Source of the DNA: Geosiphon pyriformis | Lineage: Eukaryota > Glomeromycota > Glomeromycetes > Archaeosporales > Geosiphonaceae | Direction: 5' to 3' | Length of the DNA: 64,000 nucleotides | Assembly: GCA_016748015.1 (NCBI GenBank) | Contig: JAAOMT010000435.1 | Span: 1 to 64,000 of the forward strand | Shown: in pieces, positions 26,701 through 37,114 of the stretch | Position numbering within the stretch: position 1 is the first letter of the stretch | How the letters are laid out: every line of letters begins with the position of its first letter | Made by a program: the position numbers and the translations under genes | Notes under the pieces: generated by a model | Seen by the model: only the letters and a program-made list of their open reading frames with translations | Databases searched by the model: none | Told to the model about the DNA's origin: nothing

Positions 26701-28645
26701 ATTTATTGTACGTACGGCGTTCATCAAATATCCCCCAGCGCTGGTGGCACTTGGCGTTGAATATAAGGCAGAGGTGAATTTCTTTTGTTATTTTAGAGGC
26801 GTTGATTATTTTCTGATCTCATTTTCTGAACTGGACTTTTATCAGAGCTCGACCCTACGGCTATTTCGTATCAATGCTCTTACTGGGGAAGATTTTACGC
26901 CTGATAATGGTGCTGATTTTCCCGCGGATTATTCTTTTCCTTTCATCCCTAAACAAGTCTACAAGTTACCAATCGAAGAGCCTGAAGAACGAACTCATAT
27001 TCTGGCATTGGTCGATGAAGCTTTGAAGGCAAGGTGATATTCAGAAATTTTATATGTTTTTATGGATCCTATTCTGACTTTAACACTTCCACCATTCAAA
27101 TGTAGATTCATCTTTATCCCAACTATTCAGGGGCTAGGAAAGCTTTTGCTCAATTAGCTCCTTCGTTTTACTTTTCTTTGGTTGACATGATCAATGGTAA
27201 AAGCTTGTCTGGATATCGAATTAGTAATACAAGTGTTCAGGAGGTAATACTTATTAAACATCTCGGTTATTTTCTTGCGTATTCATTAAATTTTAAATTT
27301 CATCAACCTATTCTCAGGAATCATTTGAATCAGCTAAATTGTGGAAAATCAACTTTCCGGAAGGTGAACTTATAAAAGCGATATCAGAAAGAAGTCCCTA
27401 TGGTACCATATACTTTTGTTCTAAGATTTTTTGAAGGTCAAACTCGAATTCAAATTTAACTTGATATTTATTTCTCTTCAATATAATAAACAGAAAAAGT
27501 CGCCTCTCTTGGTCGCGTTTTAGGGGATCGTTCTGTATTATATAAATACCTGAATCCACACCTTATTTCCGTAGCCACATATACCAACACCTCACAAGAT
27601 ATATCTACCCTTAACATATACTTGATCGATGTGGTAAAAGGTTCAATCTTATATCAAACTAGTCACGAAAATGTCGGAACCATATATCCAGTTCACATTA
27701 TCCAGATTGAAAATTATATATTATACCATTTCTGGATTGAAGGTGAATTTGGTAAATCGACCACAGAAAAAGGTTACGTTGTCGTGATATATGATTTATA
27801 TGAGGGGGCTAATAAGGATGAAAGAGTAGACAGGTTTGATTGAGATGACACTATTGATCCAATTCTTATTCTCATTTCGGATTATATAACATGTAGTTTT
27901 TGTTTTAGTTCAGTATTTTCTTCCTTTGCACACGAACGTCCTCATGTTAGTGCCCAAGCATTCATTTTTCCATATGGAGTGAATGCTTTGGGGGTGACCA
28001 CAACAAAGCATGGCGTTGCGACCCGCGAGTTTCTTTGTATGAAAGATTTTCTTAATTTTCCTTCATAAAACTTAATATCTTGTTGATGTATTAAATTAAT
28101 CATTTTACTTCTAGTTGCACTTAAAACTGATCAAGTATTTGGACTGTCAAAGCGTTTCCTTGATCCACGCAGGCCAACCGCGGCTCTTACTGCAGATGAC
28201 AAAGAAGAGATGTTGATCCCATACGAACCTGTGTTACCAGATAACAAAAAATTCATTTTGAGCTATAATCTAACGGTAATTGTATTCATAGATCTCAGTT
28301 TTTGCGTCACACTTTTTAACAAAAATTTTATTTTAGATTGCCGGTATCCGTCACATAGTAACTAGCCCAGCTCTCCTAGAATCTACTTCATTAGTGGTAG
28401 CCTATGGTCTTGATATATGGTTCACGCGAGAGGCACCCTCAAAGACTTTTGATGTGCTTAGTGAAGATTTCAGTAAAGGAACCTTATTGGCTACAATTGC
28501 AGGATTGGTATTGGGGATTGCTATTACCGGGCCTATGGTAAGAAAAATTGTTTCTAAATTATGATAATTTGTCTTAGTGGATCATCCAATTATTTTATTT
28601 GTCTCATAGGTAAGACGAAAAAATGTAAATTCGAGATGGTACTAG
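23777..28645 (+). CDS. EMC1: ER membrane protein complex subunit 1 (EMC1), 18 exons
   Basis: Probable largest subunit of the EMC, the ER insertase for tail-anchored and multipass membrane proteins. Proposed exons start at 23777, 23984, 24420, 24648, 25365, 25632, 25797, 26018, 26282, 26459, 26846, 27106, 27318, 27494, 27909, 28115, 28337 and 28610; phases match and sum to about 1063 residues. Exon 1 encodes a signal peptide (LYILLFLSLFVQHGKG) followed by LYENEAGVIDW, a typical EMC1 opening. Propeller motifs include EWRQVFEESERI and MIRLWDVDSGSLIWE. The conserved C-terminal domain has WKREESLA, IHLYPN, QAFIFPYGVNALGVT, LDPRRP, MLIPYEP and TSPALLESTSLVVAYGLD. It ends in a transmembrane helix (LLATIAGLVLGIAITGPM) and a VRRKN...SRWY tail. 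The intron after 27028 uses a GC donor (AAG|GCAAGG). Exon 3-4 junctions are the least certain. Confidence 0.95.
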
Positions 28646-29219
28646 GTTCAAAAGTGATACCTGAACGATGGGAAAAGGTAATTGGACCCCCTTTTTGGTC
28701 AGTTATTTTGAATACAAACAAGTTTTTCATTTAAAATCAGTACATTGATAAAAATTCCTTCTCATTTTTCATAGCAAAACAAATGGCTTTTTTATTTAAA
28801 AGTCAAAAAAACAAAAATAGGTTTAACAATCACAATTAGCAGATAAATGCGAACAGTAATTTGGATTTATTTTCATTAAAATTTATTTATTTGAAATGCT
28901 CTGACAAAGTGTGATCCAACCACCATTTACAAGTTACAACATGTACATGTTCAAATATGGACAAATCTGCCTAAACAAGAATTTACGAATTAGATTATTC
29001 AAATATAATATTAAGAACCTTTTTATGAATTGAAATTTATTGTAATTGAAATTAAAATCCATTTAAATAAAAAATATAAGTTTTAAAAAAAATAACATGA
29101 AATATTGTAATTTATAAACTATTACAAATTATTATTTAATAAAAAATAAATCAAAATTTAACAATATGCCAAGTTTTTTAACTTTTTAATTTATAAAATA
29201 ATTTTATAATAAATAAATT
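28646..29219. other. EMC1 3' flank, AT-rich, no gene
   Basis: Moderately AT-rich just after the EMC1 stop, then increasingly A/T. No frame, repeat or RNA gene is supported. Confidence 0.5.
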
Positions 29220-29232
29220 AATTCGCGGATCG
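29215..29232 (+). repeat. short direct repeat, left copy
   Basis: TTAATTCGCGGATCGGTTAT here resembles TTAATTCACAGATCGGATAT near 30873-30890 in the same orientation. The two copies bracket the segment with the assembly gap. The two clearest differences are G versus A. Could be transposon ends or chance remnants. Confidence 0.45.
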
Positions 29233-29280
29233 GTTATGATCAGGTGTGTAACACATAGTAAAATTTTACGCAGATCTACT

Positions 29281-29611
29281 ATTAGAGGCTATTAGCAGCT
29301 ACTGCATTGATCAAAGCAATTAGTGATACAAATATGCAGGCCTCTGCGAAAATGGTAAATAAAGACACGTGCACAAGATAGTAGCGATTCTGCTTTTTTT
29401 CGCGGCTTTTGCTATGTAGGAAACCAGCATTTTTGCCTCCATTCATATAGTAAAAATTATCAGCATTCAACGATTCAAAATTTTCACAGTCTGTAATATG
29501 CCTTTTTTTGGAAAAAGTGTGAAAGCTTACAAAGATCTTATAACCATAGCACACTTTATTGGCTTCATTACACCCACACTCTCTTTTCTGTTGAGCAAAC
29601 TAGAGTTAATT
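29281..29611 (-). CDS. C-terminal exon of an unrecognised membrane protein, partial
   Basis: Read on the minus strand, the frame runs out of the assembly gap. After a plausible acceptor (CAACAG or CTCTAG) it encodes a Cys-rich opening (RECGCNEANKVCYGYK), a polar middle and a C-terminal hydrophobic helix (LVHVSLFTIFAEACIFVSLI) before the stop at about 29282. It may be the end of the same gene as 30357-30652 across the gap, but this cannot be shown. No family recognised. Its composition is less AT-rich than its flanks, which favours a real gene. Confidence 0.45.
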
Positions 29612-30356
29612 NNNNNNNNNNNNNNNNNNNNNNNNNNNNNNNNNNNNNNNNNNNNNNNNNNNNNNNNNNNNNNNNNNNNNNNNNNNNNNNNNNNNNNNNN
29701 NNNNNNNNNNNNNNNNNNNNNNNNNNNNNNNNNNNNNNNNNNNNNNNNNNNNNNNNNNNNNNNNNNNNNNNNNNNNNNNNNNNNNNNNNNNNNNNNNNNN
29801 NNNNNNNNNNNNNNNNNNNNNNNNNNNNNNNNNNNNNNNNNNNNNNNNNNNNNNNNNNNNNNNNNNNNNNNNNNNNNNNNNNNNNNNNNNNNNNNNNNNN
29901 NNNNNNNNNNNNNNNNNNNNNNNNNNNNNNNNNNNNNNNNNNNNNNNNNNNNNNNNNNNNNNNNNNNNNNNNNNNNNNNNNNNNNNNNNNNNNNNNNNNN
30001 NNNNNNNNNNNNNNNNNNNNNNNNNNNNNNNNNNNNNNNNNNNNNNNNNNNNNNNNNNNNNNNNNNNNNNNNNNNNNNNNNNNNNNNNNNNNNNNNNNNN
30101 NNNNNNNNNNNNNNNNNNNNNNNNNNNNNNNNNNNNNNNNNNNNNNNNNNNNNNNNNNNNNNNNNNNNNNNNNNNNNNNNNNNNNNNNNNNNNNNNNNNN
30201 NNNNNNNNNNNNNNNNNNNNNNNNNNNNNNNNNNNNNNNNNNNNNNNNNNNNNNNNNNNNNNNNNNNNNNNNNNNNNNNNNNNNNNNNNNNNNNNNNNNN
30301 NNNNNNNNNNNNNNNNNNNNNNNNNNNNNNNNNNNNNNNNNNNNNNNNNNNNNNNN
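29612..30356. other. assembly gap (745 undetermined bases)
   Basis: A run of N. The coding calls on both sides are incomplete because of it, and frames that cross it are not evidence of a gene. Confidence 0.99.
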
Positions 30357-30652
30357 ATCTGCTCGTCAAAAACGCGTTTCAGTATGTTTTCATCACTCCA
30401 TTCATTTGGTGTACATACAAATGATTTTTTATAATTCATTGATTGGAATAAGGATTGTGTATCAGGATGTTTGATACCAAAAAGGGTTTCTCCATCGTAT
30501 TTGGTAAGAATTCCTAATTTTTTCCAAATGTTGTTGGGTGTTTCGCCTTCAATTGATCTAATACATGTTTCATCTTGATATATATGTAAATAACAAGTAG
30601 ACTTGTTAATTTCTTGTACAATGAGTCGTTGTTGTCCACTTATCTTTGTCAT
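30357..30652 (-). CDS. N-terminal part of an unrecognised protein, partial at gap
   Basis: About 98 codons from an ATG at 30650-30652 into the gap. The protein starts MTKISGQQRLIVQEINKS and contains TPNNIWKKLGILTKYDGETL followed by FGIKHPDTQSLF. The same layout (a TP/SP...I...lG.KT.Y.G...G..h...Q.L block) occurs in the pseudogene at 30997-31455, so I take both as members of one family, apparently expanded in these fungi. The function is unknown to me. Confidence 0.55.
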
Positions 30653-30872
30653 TATTGTTGAGATATATCCTGTTCCTGCACCATAGTAATTTTTGAAAGA
30701 TAAAAATTTTAATTATTTTAATTGTATGAATTTTTGCTGTTTAATATGTTTTTTAAATTAATAATTAATATTTTTACTAGTCTTATAAATTTTTAATATT
30801 AATTTTATTATATTATTTATATTTTTAAATATTTTATATAAGTTATATTTGTATTATAATTTTAAAATATTA

Positions 30873-30890
30873 ATTCACAGATCGGATATC
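30873..30890 (+). repeat. short direct repeat, right copy
   Basis: Partner of the repeat near 29215, followed here by CACCTGGTTC where the left copy has GATCAGGTGTG. Sits between the partial gene and the related pseudogene. Confidence 0.4.
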
Positions 30891-30996
30891 ACCTGGTTCA
30901 AATGATCGACAAATGATAATCAAATTTAGCGGTTATACTTATTATAGTTTTTTCTTCGTTTTTAAATGTTCTGTCTTTCTTAACATTTGTCATAAT

Positions 30997-31455
30997 ATGG
31001 CTCAAAGTCAACAATACACGGTAAACCTCCTTGACAAAGGTCTTATTATTTCTGAAACACATTATGGTTTGTTTACTCGGAATTGGTAGATTCAGAAACA
31101 ATTTGAAAATGAGGTTTTTACTATACCTTACCGACTGTATATGCGTGTTGGTTTTAAACTAAACAAACAACAGTTTATAATGACAATAGTAAAACAAACT
31201 AATTGTCAGAAACCTGGCTTTATTTGTACTAATGGTTCAGAATCTAGTAATATTGAAAACTCACCTTCGACTGCAATCAATACTTTGTATCAAAGTATAT
31301 TTGGTGTCAAGACAGAATACTCGGGTCTTTCAATCCTTGGTTTCAATAATAAAGCTCTTGTTCAGAAATTAACAAAAGACATTTCATTTGTACCATTGTT
31401 TCTGAAAGTTGACAAACATACAATTGTTATTAATTCAATTGGATGTTTGTATTAA
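30997..31455 (+). pseudogene. broken gene of the same unrecognised family as 30357-30652
   Basis: One frame of 153 codons from the ATG at 30997 to the stop at 31453-31455, interrupted by a single TAG at 31087-31089 (codon 31; consistent with CAG to TAG). It starts MAQSQQYTVNLLDKGLIISE and later has SPSTAINTLYQSIFGVKTEY followed by SGLSILGFNNKALVQKL. That block parallels the TPNNIWKKLG...YDGETLFGIKHPDTQSLF block of the neighbouring minus-strand gene. Surrounded by AT desert, it looks like a relic or a transposon passenger. Readthrough or RNA editing is possible but unlikely. Confidence 0.6.
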
Positions 31456-33949
31456 TAATATTATAAAAAAATACATAAAAAACTTTATAGTAAATAAAAT
31501 ATATATTATAAAAAATACTTTAAAACCCATTTTAAAAAATAAATTTAAATTATTTTGTTTATAATAAAAAAATTATTTTAAAGTTAAATAAAGTTAATTT
31601 AGTATTAAACAATATTATAAAAAAAATTTACTATGTCTTAACAAGTAATCTAACTTTAAGCTTTTTTTTTAAAAAAAATAATCTGAATATTAAAAAAATT
31701 AAAATAATATTAAATAAATTTATTGTTTAAAATACTTAATATAAATTATTAAAACACATTATTATCAAAAATTTTATATGTTTTTTTAATATTAAATTTG
31801 TTATTAATATTATTCTTAATAAAAACTATTAAATTTTTAACAAGTTATTTATTTTTAAAATATTTTTTTATAATTTAAACTATAATAAAATAACTAATTT
31901 TATATTATTAAATAAAATTTAAATTATTAATTAATATAAGAAATAATTTTTATTATTAATTAATTTATTATATTTTTTAATTTTATTATTTATTATTTAA
32001 TTAATAACTTAATTTATATAATATACAAATATAATTAAATATAATAATCAAATTATGTAATATTTTAAATTATGTAATACTTAAGAATTTATTTAAATAT
32101 TTAAAATTTTGTTATAATTTATTAAAATAATTTATAATTTACCAAAATATTGACAAAAAAAAACTGAAATTCAAAATAATATTACAATAAATTATATAAA
32201 AAAAACTTTTTTTTAAAGAAAATATATTAAATTCTAAATTAATTTATTAAATAACAATATAAATTATCAAAATAAAATAAAAAACTTTAATATTATAACT
32301 ATAATTAAAGCAAAAAATAAAAAAGTTTTAAATATTACTTTTTTTATATTTTTGTTATAAAAATAGTTAAACAAAATATCTTGGCAATATTTTTTCTAAA
32401 TATTAAGAATAAAAAACTGTTTTTAGTAATTTTTAAAATATTTTTTTTAATTAAAGTTTTTTTTAAGAAACATGTTAAAATTAATCCTAATATTGTTTTT
32501 GTCTTTTTTAAAAGCTTTAAAAAAGTTTAACAATAAATTATTTAACAAATTGATTTTTTTTGGTTTTATTTTTATTATTATTATAATTAGTTTGTAAAAA
32601 AAATTAAAAACTTCAAAAAACAGAAACAGTTACTTATATTTATTATTATTATATTAAATTTTTTTGTAATTTTAAATAAAATTTCTATAGTAATAATTAA
32701 TTTTTTTTAATATAGATAACAATAATAATAAAGATAAATTAAATTGACTTATATTAATTTTTTGTAGTAATTTTTTTTATTTCTGTTGTATTTTTTTTGG
32801 CATATTTGTTATTAATATTAAAAACACTAAAAATGTTTTTTGTGTAGTTATTTTAATTAAACAAAAGTTTACTAAATTGTAATAATATATTATAGTTTTA
32901 TTTAAAAACTTTTTTTTGTTGTTGCTATTCTTATTAGCTAATTTGTACTGATTAAAAAAAACAGTATTAAGATTTTTTTTGTATTAAAAAAAAATTATTA
33001 TTTTAACAAACATTTTTAAAATTAAATTAATCGATTTTCTTTTTAATTATATTGTTTTTAAAATCAATAATTTGATTTTTAAGTTAATAGCCATATATGT
33101 TTTATTTTTTATTTTCTTAATTTTTATTATTGTTAAAATTTTATTGTTGTAATTTTTGAGTTTTTAAAAATTTAAGTTTAATTATTTTAAAAACTGGTAT
33201 TTTGCATAAATATTGTATTTAATAAGAAATATTTAAATGTTAATATTATTATAAGTATCAAAGTTTAAATTATTTGTTTTTAAATTATAAGATATTATTA
33301 CTTTTTTTTTAAGTTTTTTTTTAAGTTTGTTAGTAATTTTAAGTTTTTTGTTTTATTTTTTGTTAATATAAAATTTTATGTTAATATTTTTGTTTTTTAA
33401 TCTCTTTATTGTTGTATTTTTGGTTATTTTTGTTGTTAATTTTGTGATTAAATATAAATTAGATTTTTTGGAATTTTATATATTAAATTTGACTATTTTA
33501 ATTAATTTTGTTGTTAAATTAATTAATTTGTTAATTAATTTGGTTATTATTTAATTAAATATTTTTTTTGTTTTATAAAAATTAAACTTAATTTTGTTTA
33601 AAATAAAATATTTGTTCTTAATAAAATTTTTACAAATATAATTTACATTAAAACTAAATATAATTATAAAACTAATTATATAAAGAATTATAATAATTTT
33701 TTTAATAATAATATTTATGCTTAATTAATTAATTAATTTAATAAAATATTAATCAGTTAATATCAAATCAAATACAAATAAAACTGTTAAACAAATAATT
33801 AGTATTGTTGTTAATAATTATATATTAGTTAAGATTATACATAAATATCTTTTTAGAATAAATTTTTTATTATTAATTCAATATAAATTAGTCTAAACTG
33901 CACTTATATTTAATATTACTTATAAAATAAAGCAAAAAAAAAATAAAAA
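31456..33949. other. AT-rich desert with repeat fragments
   Basis: No gene. Contains the LTR family A fragment at about 31880-32310. 32.4-33.6 kb is unusually T-rich on the plus strand and may be a fully eroded coding element, but I cannot identify it. Confidence 0.55.
31880..32310 (+). repeat. LTR family A fragment
   Basis: Matches about 18120-18470 of the left LTR: an AACTTAATTT.TATAATA.A.AAATA block, repeated ATAATTTA-type units, then AATTATATAAAAAAAA.CTTTTTTTT. No partner LTR was found nearby, so solo or truncated. Confidence 0.55.
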
Positions 33950-34490
33950 ATATTATAATTAACCAATAATATAGCATAAATTATTAAAATACATAATATC
34001 AAAAATTTTAAAAATACCAATAAAAATTTCAGAAATTTTAAAAATATCAAAAATTTAAAAAAAAATTGGTAAAAATACCAGAAATTTTAATAATAATTTA
34101 AGAAAATATAAAAATCACTAAAATTTTATATATAATAATAATTATAAAAACAAAAAAAATAAACAAATTTAATTTAAATCTTATTAAATAACTTTAATAA
34201 TTAAAAATCTAATATTTTAAAATAAAATACTTATTTAAATAAAATTATTATTTAAATTATTTAATATTTAATTTTATGTATTTATATTTATCTTGTTAAA
34301 ATTTATTTATATTTTAAATTAATGTCTATGGTATTTATATAATATTATTAATAATACTAAAACAATAGTTTTTAATTATAGTTATTAATAAAATATTAAT
34401 TTATATTTTTTTGATATTTTGTTTTATTAATTAATTAAGAAAAAATATTAAAATCATGTATTAAAAATTGTTTAATAAAAGATAAAAAAA
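33950..34490 (+). repeat. older decayed copy of LTR family B
   Basis: Same orientation as, and collinear with, the solo LTR that follows. Examples: TATATATAATAATAATTATAA against TATATATAGTGATAACATTAG, and CTAAAACAATAGTTTTTAAT against CTAGAACAATAGCTCTTGAT. Differences are overwhelmingly G-to-A or C-to-T in the older copy. The younger LTR may have inserted into it. Confidence 0.6.
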
Positions 34491-34499
34491 TAAGTATGG

Positions 34500-35368
34500 T
34501 GTTACTCATAAAATATAGAAAGTATACTAGCATATAAATTAGCCAATCAGAAGTAGTTATAGTAAATGTGAAATTCTAAGATTCCTTTTAAGAGGAATTG
34601 CAGGATTCCAGGAATTTCAGAATTCTTATACAAAGAATTACAGGATTCCAGAACTCCAGAATTCTTATCAAGAAAAATTGCAGAAATTACAGAATTCCAG
34701 GAATTCCAGGAATTCCAGGATTTCTGGTGTAAAGAATTAAGGAATTGAGAAATTTCAATTATGTATATATAGTGATAACATTAGAAAAAGAAAAAACAAA
34801 TTTCTTAGTTTAGATTTGATCTAAGAAACCTTCTACATCACAAATATCAATAAATAATTATTCACTATTTTAATCTATTCCTCACTATCAACTCTCTATG
34901 TTGATAATAATTGATACTTAAATACACTAGAACAATAGCTCTTGATCACAGCTATTGATGAGATACTAATATTTATTGTCTTGGCTTATTTCTTTATTTT
35001 CTTTTATTTTCTTTTATTTTCTTTTGTTATTTTTTTTGTTTTACTAATTGATTAAGGATTAAAAAGTGCTGAGTTACAGACATTATAGGGACTGGTAAAA
35101 GACCTGTAAAATTAGAGTAGAGAACTTATAGATTTGAGAATAACCTATTAGGAAAATTACTGGCCATCACACTAAAAAAAAATTTGACAGAATTGCAATT
35201 CTGGAAGGTGACTGAAAAACAACTATTGAATTTCTGTCTATTATACAAAAGACTCAACCAAAACCTTCAGATACAGTTAACCTTCAGAAACCAACATTCT
35301 TATATTAATAGAACATCAAGTTACAGGTTTGTTATTTGCTTTAAGACCCCAAATAATTACCTGTAACA
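34500..35368 (+). repeat. solo LTR, family B (about 869 bp)
   Basis: Begins TGTTAC and ends GTAACA. The flanking 4 bp are ATGG (34496-34499) and ATGA (35369-35372), a 4-bp duplication with one transition. It carries a TATATATAG promoter-like box near 34765. A 60-codon frame inside (35184-35366) is not accepted as a gene. Related copies lie at 33950, 15850 (reverse) and about 46620. Confidence 0.68.
34590..34745 (+). repeat. imperfect GGAATTCCA-type minisatellite within the LTR
   Basis: Repeated AGGATTCCAGGAATT, ACAGGATTCCAGAACTCCAG and AGAATTCCAGGAATTCCAGG units. Each unit is partly self-complementary, so the array could fold into short hairpins. The older copy near 34015-34090 keeps AT-shifted versions (CAGAAATTTTAA). 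Confidence 0.8.
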
Positions 35369-35587
35369 ATGATTAAATTACTTATTAAAAAAATAAAATA
35401 CATTAGAATAAATTAGTTTTTTGTTAAAAAAATTAGATATTAAATATTATTTACTATTATTATTAAATTTTTATTTGTTATACAAAAAATTTTATCATTA
35501 AATATCTTTAATAAATTAAAATTTTCAGATTTAATTAAAACAAAAGCACTAATTTACAGACTAAAATAATATAATATCTTTTATAAT

Positions 35588-35704
35588 ATTAATTATATAT
35601 AAAAAATACATAAATTATATTTAATTTTTGTTATTTAATTTAATTATTATATTATAGTAATTGAATTATTAAATTAAAAAAAATAAATAAAAAATAAATA
35701 AATA
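35588..35704 (+). repeat. LINE 3' UTR remnant
   Basis: Matches the tail of the old LINE at 17885-18005: an ACATATAAAAAATACATAA.TTGTATTTAATT-like block, ...TTATATTA.ATAGTAATT, then a (TAAA)n-type tail. No upstream coding remnant is visible. Confidence 0.55.
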
Positions 35705-37110
35705 TTATTATTTTAAAATTAAATTTTCTGTATAATTAACTATTTTTAATATTTATAATCTTAATTAATATTCTAAAATTAATTAATTATCGATTTTAAT
35801 AAATAGTTTAATTATTTTAAATTTAAACAAAAAATATTTTTTAATAAACATATTTGTTTTTTTTCTTATTTTATTAAAAAGTTTATAATTAATAAAAAAT
35901 TAACTTTTATAATAAAATAACTGGATATTATTAAATAGCTCATAATTAAAATTTTTTGTAAAAGAATTAATTTTTATTGTAAAATAATTTTATAAAATAA
36001 TTAATATAGAATTAACTATTTTATTATAAGTTTAACACACTATTAAAAGTAGTAATTACTTTTAATATAACTATTATAATATATTACTAATTAATTTACA
36101 TATATTATAAACAAAAATTTAATATTTTAAAAGAAATTATAATATAAAAAAAACACTTTACTAATATTTTAAAAATTATATTAACAATTATTTTTAAAAA
36201 CTACAATATTTTAAAAATTAAACACAATTTTTATATATTATTTATAAAAAAATAAAAAATTGTAATTATAAAACTTTACAAAAATATTTTTTTTGATTAT
36301 TAATTTTAAAATTAAAATTAAAAAACAATACCAAAAAAAAACAGAAAATTTTTTTACAAATTAGCAAAACAATTTACAATATATTAAAATTAATTATTTA
36401 AAATTTACAAATACTTAAAAAAAAACCAATAACAAATTATTATTTTTAATTGTATTTTTTTTGGCTTTATTTATTTAAACTTAAATATTTAACTTATCAT
36501 TCAATTATTTTTTAAGATCAAAAATTTTAAATTATCAAAAAGTCCAAATTAATTTACATTAATATTAATTTAATTAATTATTTAAAAAAAAATTAAAATA
36601 ACTATTTTAAAAATTAAATAAACAAAAAAAAACACAAAAAAATTTTTAAATCTATTTTTTAAAAAAAAAACAAATATAAAATTGTCAAAATTCAAAATTT
36701 TTAAAAGATATTAAAATTAGTTCTTAAAAATAATTTGACAAAATAAAAATAACAAATATTAATAAATAAAATATAATTAAAATATTAAAATTAATTTCTT
36801 ATTTTTTTTTTAAAACTATTAATAAATAACTTGAAAATTAAGTTATTTATTTACTAATAACAAGTATTTAAAACTGTTTTTTTTAATTATTTTATTAATA
36901 ATATTTTTATTATATTTAAAATCAATTTAAAATAATTAAACAAAACTTATTAAATTTATAATTACATATATTAAAAAATCTAAATAATTAAAAAAAAATA
37001 ATTATTATTCTAATATCTAAGTTCTAAATTAATTTATTACAAAACTAAAAAACAACTTATTAAAAAAATTTAATTTTATATTTTTAAAAATTTAATTATT
37101 ATTATTTAAT
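35705..37110 (+). mobile_element. second, more decayed copy of the family A LTR element (partial)
   Basis: Collinear with about 18488-20110: the later half of the left LTR (TTAACTTTTATAATAAAATAACT), then the interior (GGCTTTATTTATTTAAACTTAA against AGCTTTATTTGTTCAAGTTTAG; ATTATTTTTTAAGATCAAAAA against ATTATTTTTCAAGATTGGAAA). It lacks the right part and ends where the reversed LINE begins. The changes are again towards A/T. Confidence 0.6.
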
Positions 37111-37114
37111 ATAT

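Noticed and set aside
29498-30652. Long frames on both strands crossing the gap
   Set aside because: They are open only because undetermined bases give no stops.
35184-35366. 60-codon frame after the minisatellite
   Set aside because: Lies wholly inside the solo LTR and has no recognisable domain.
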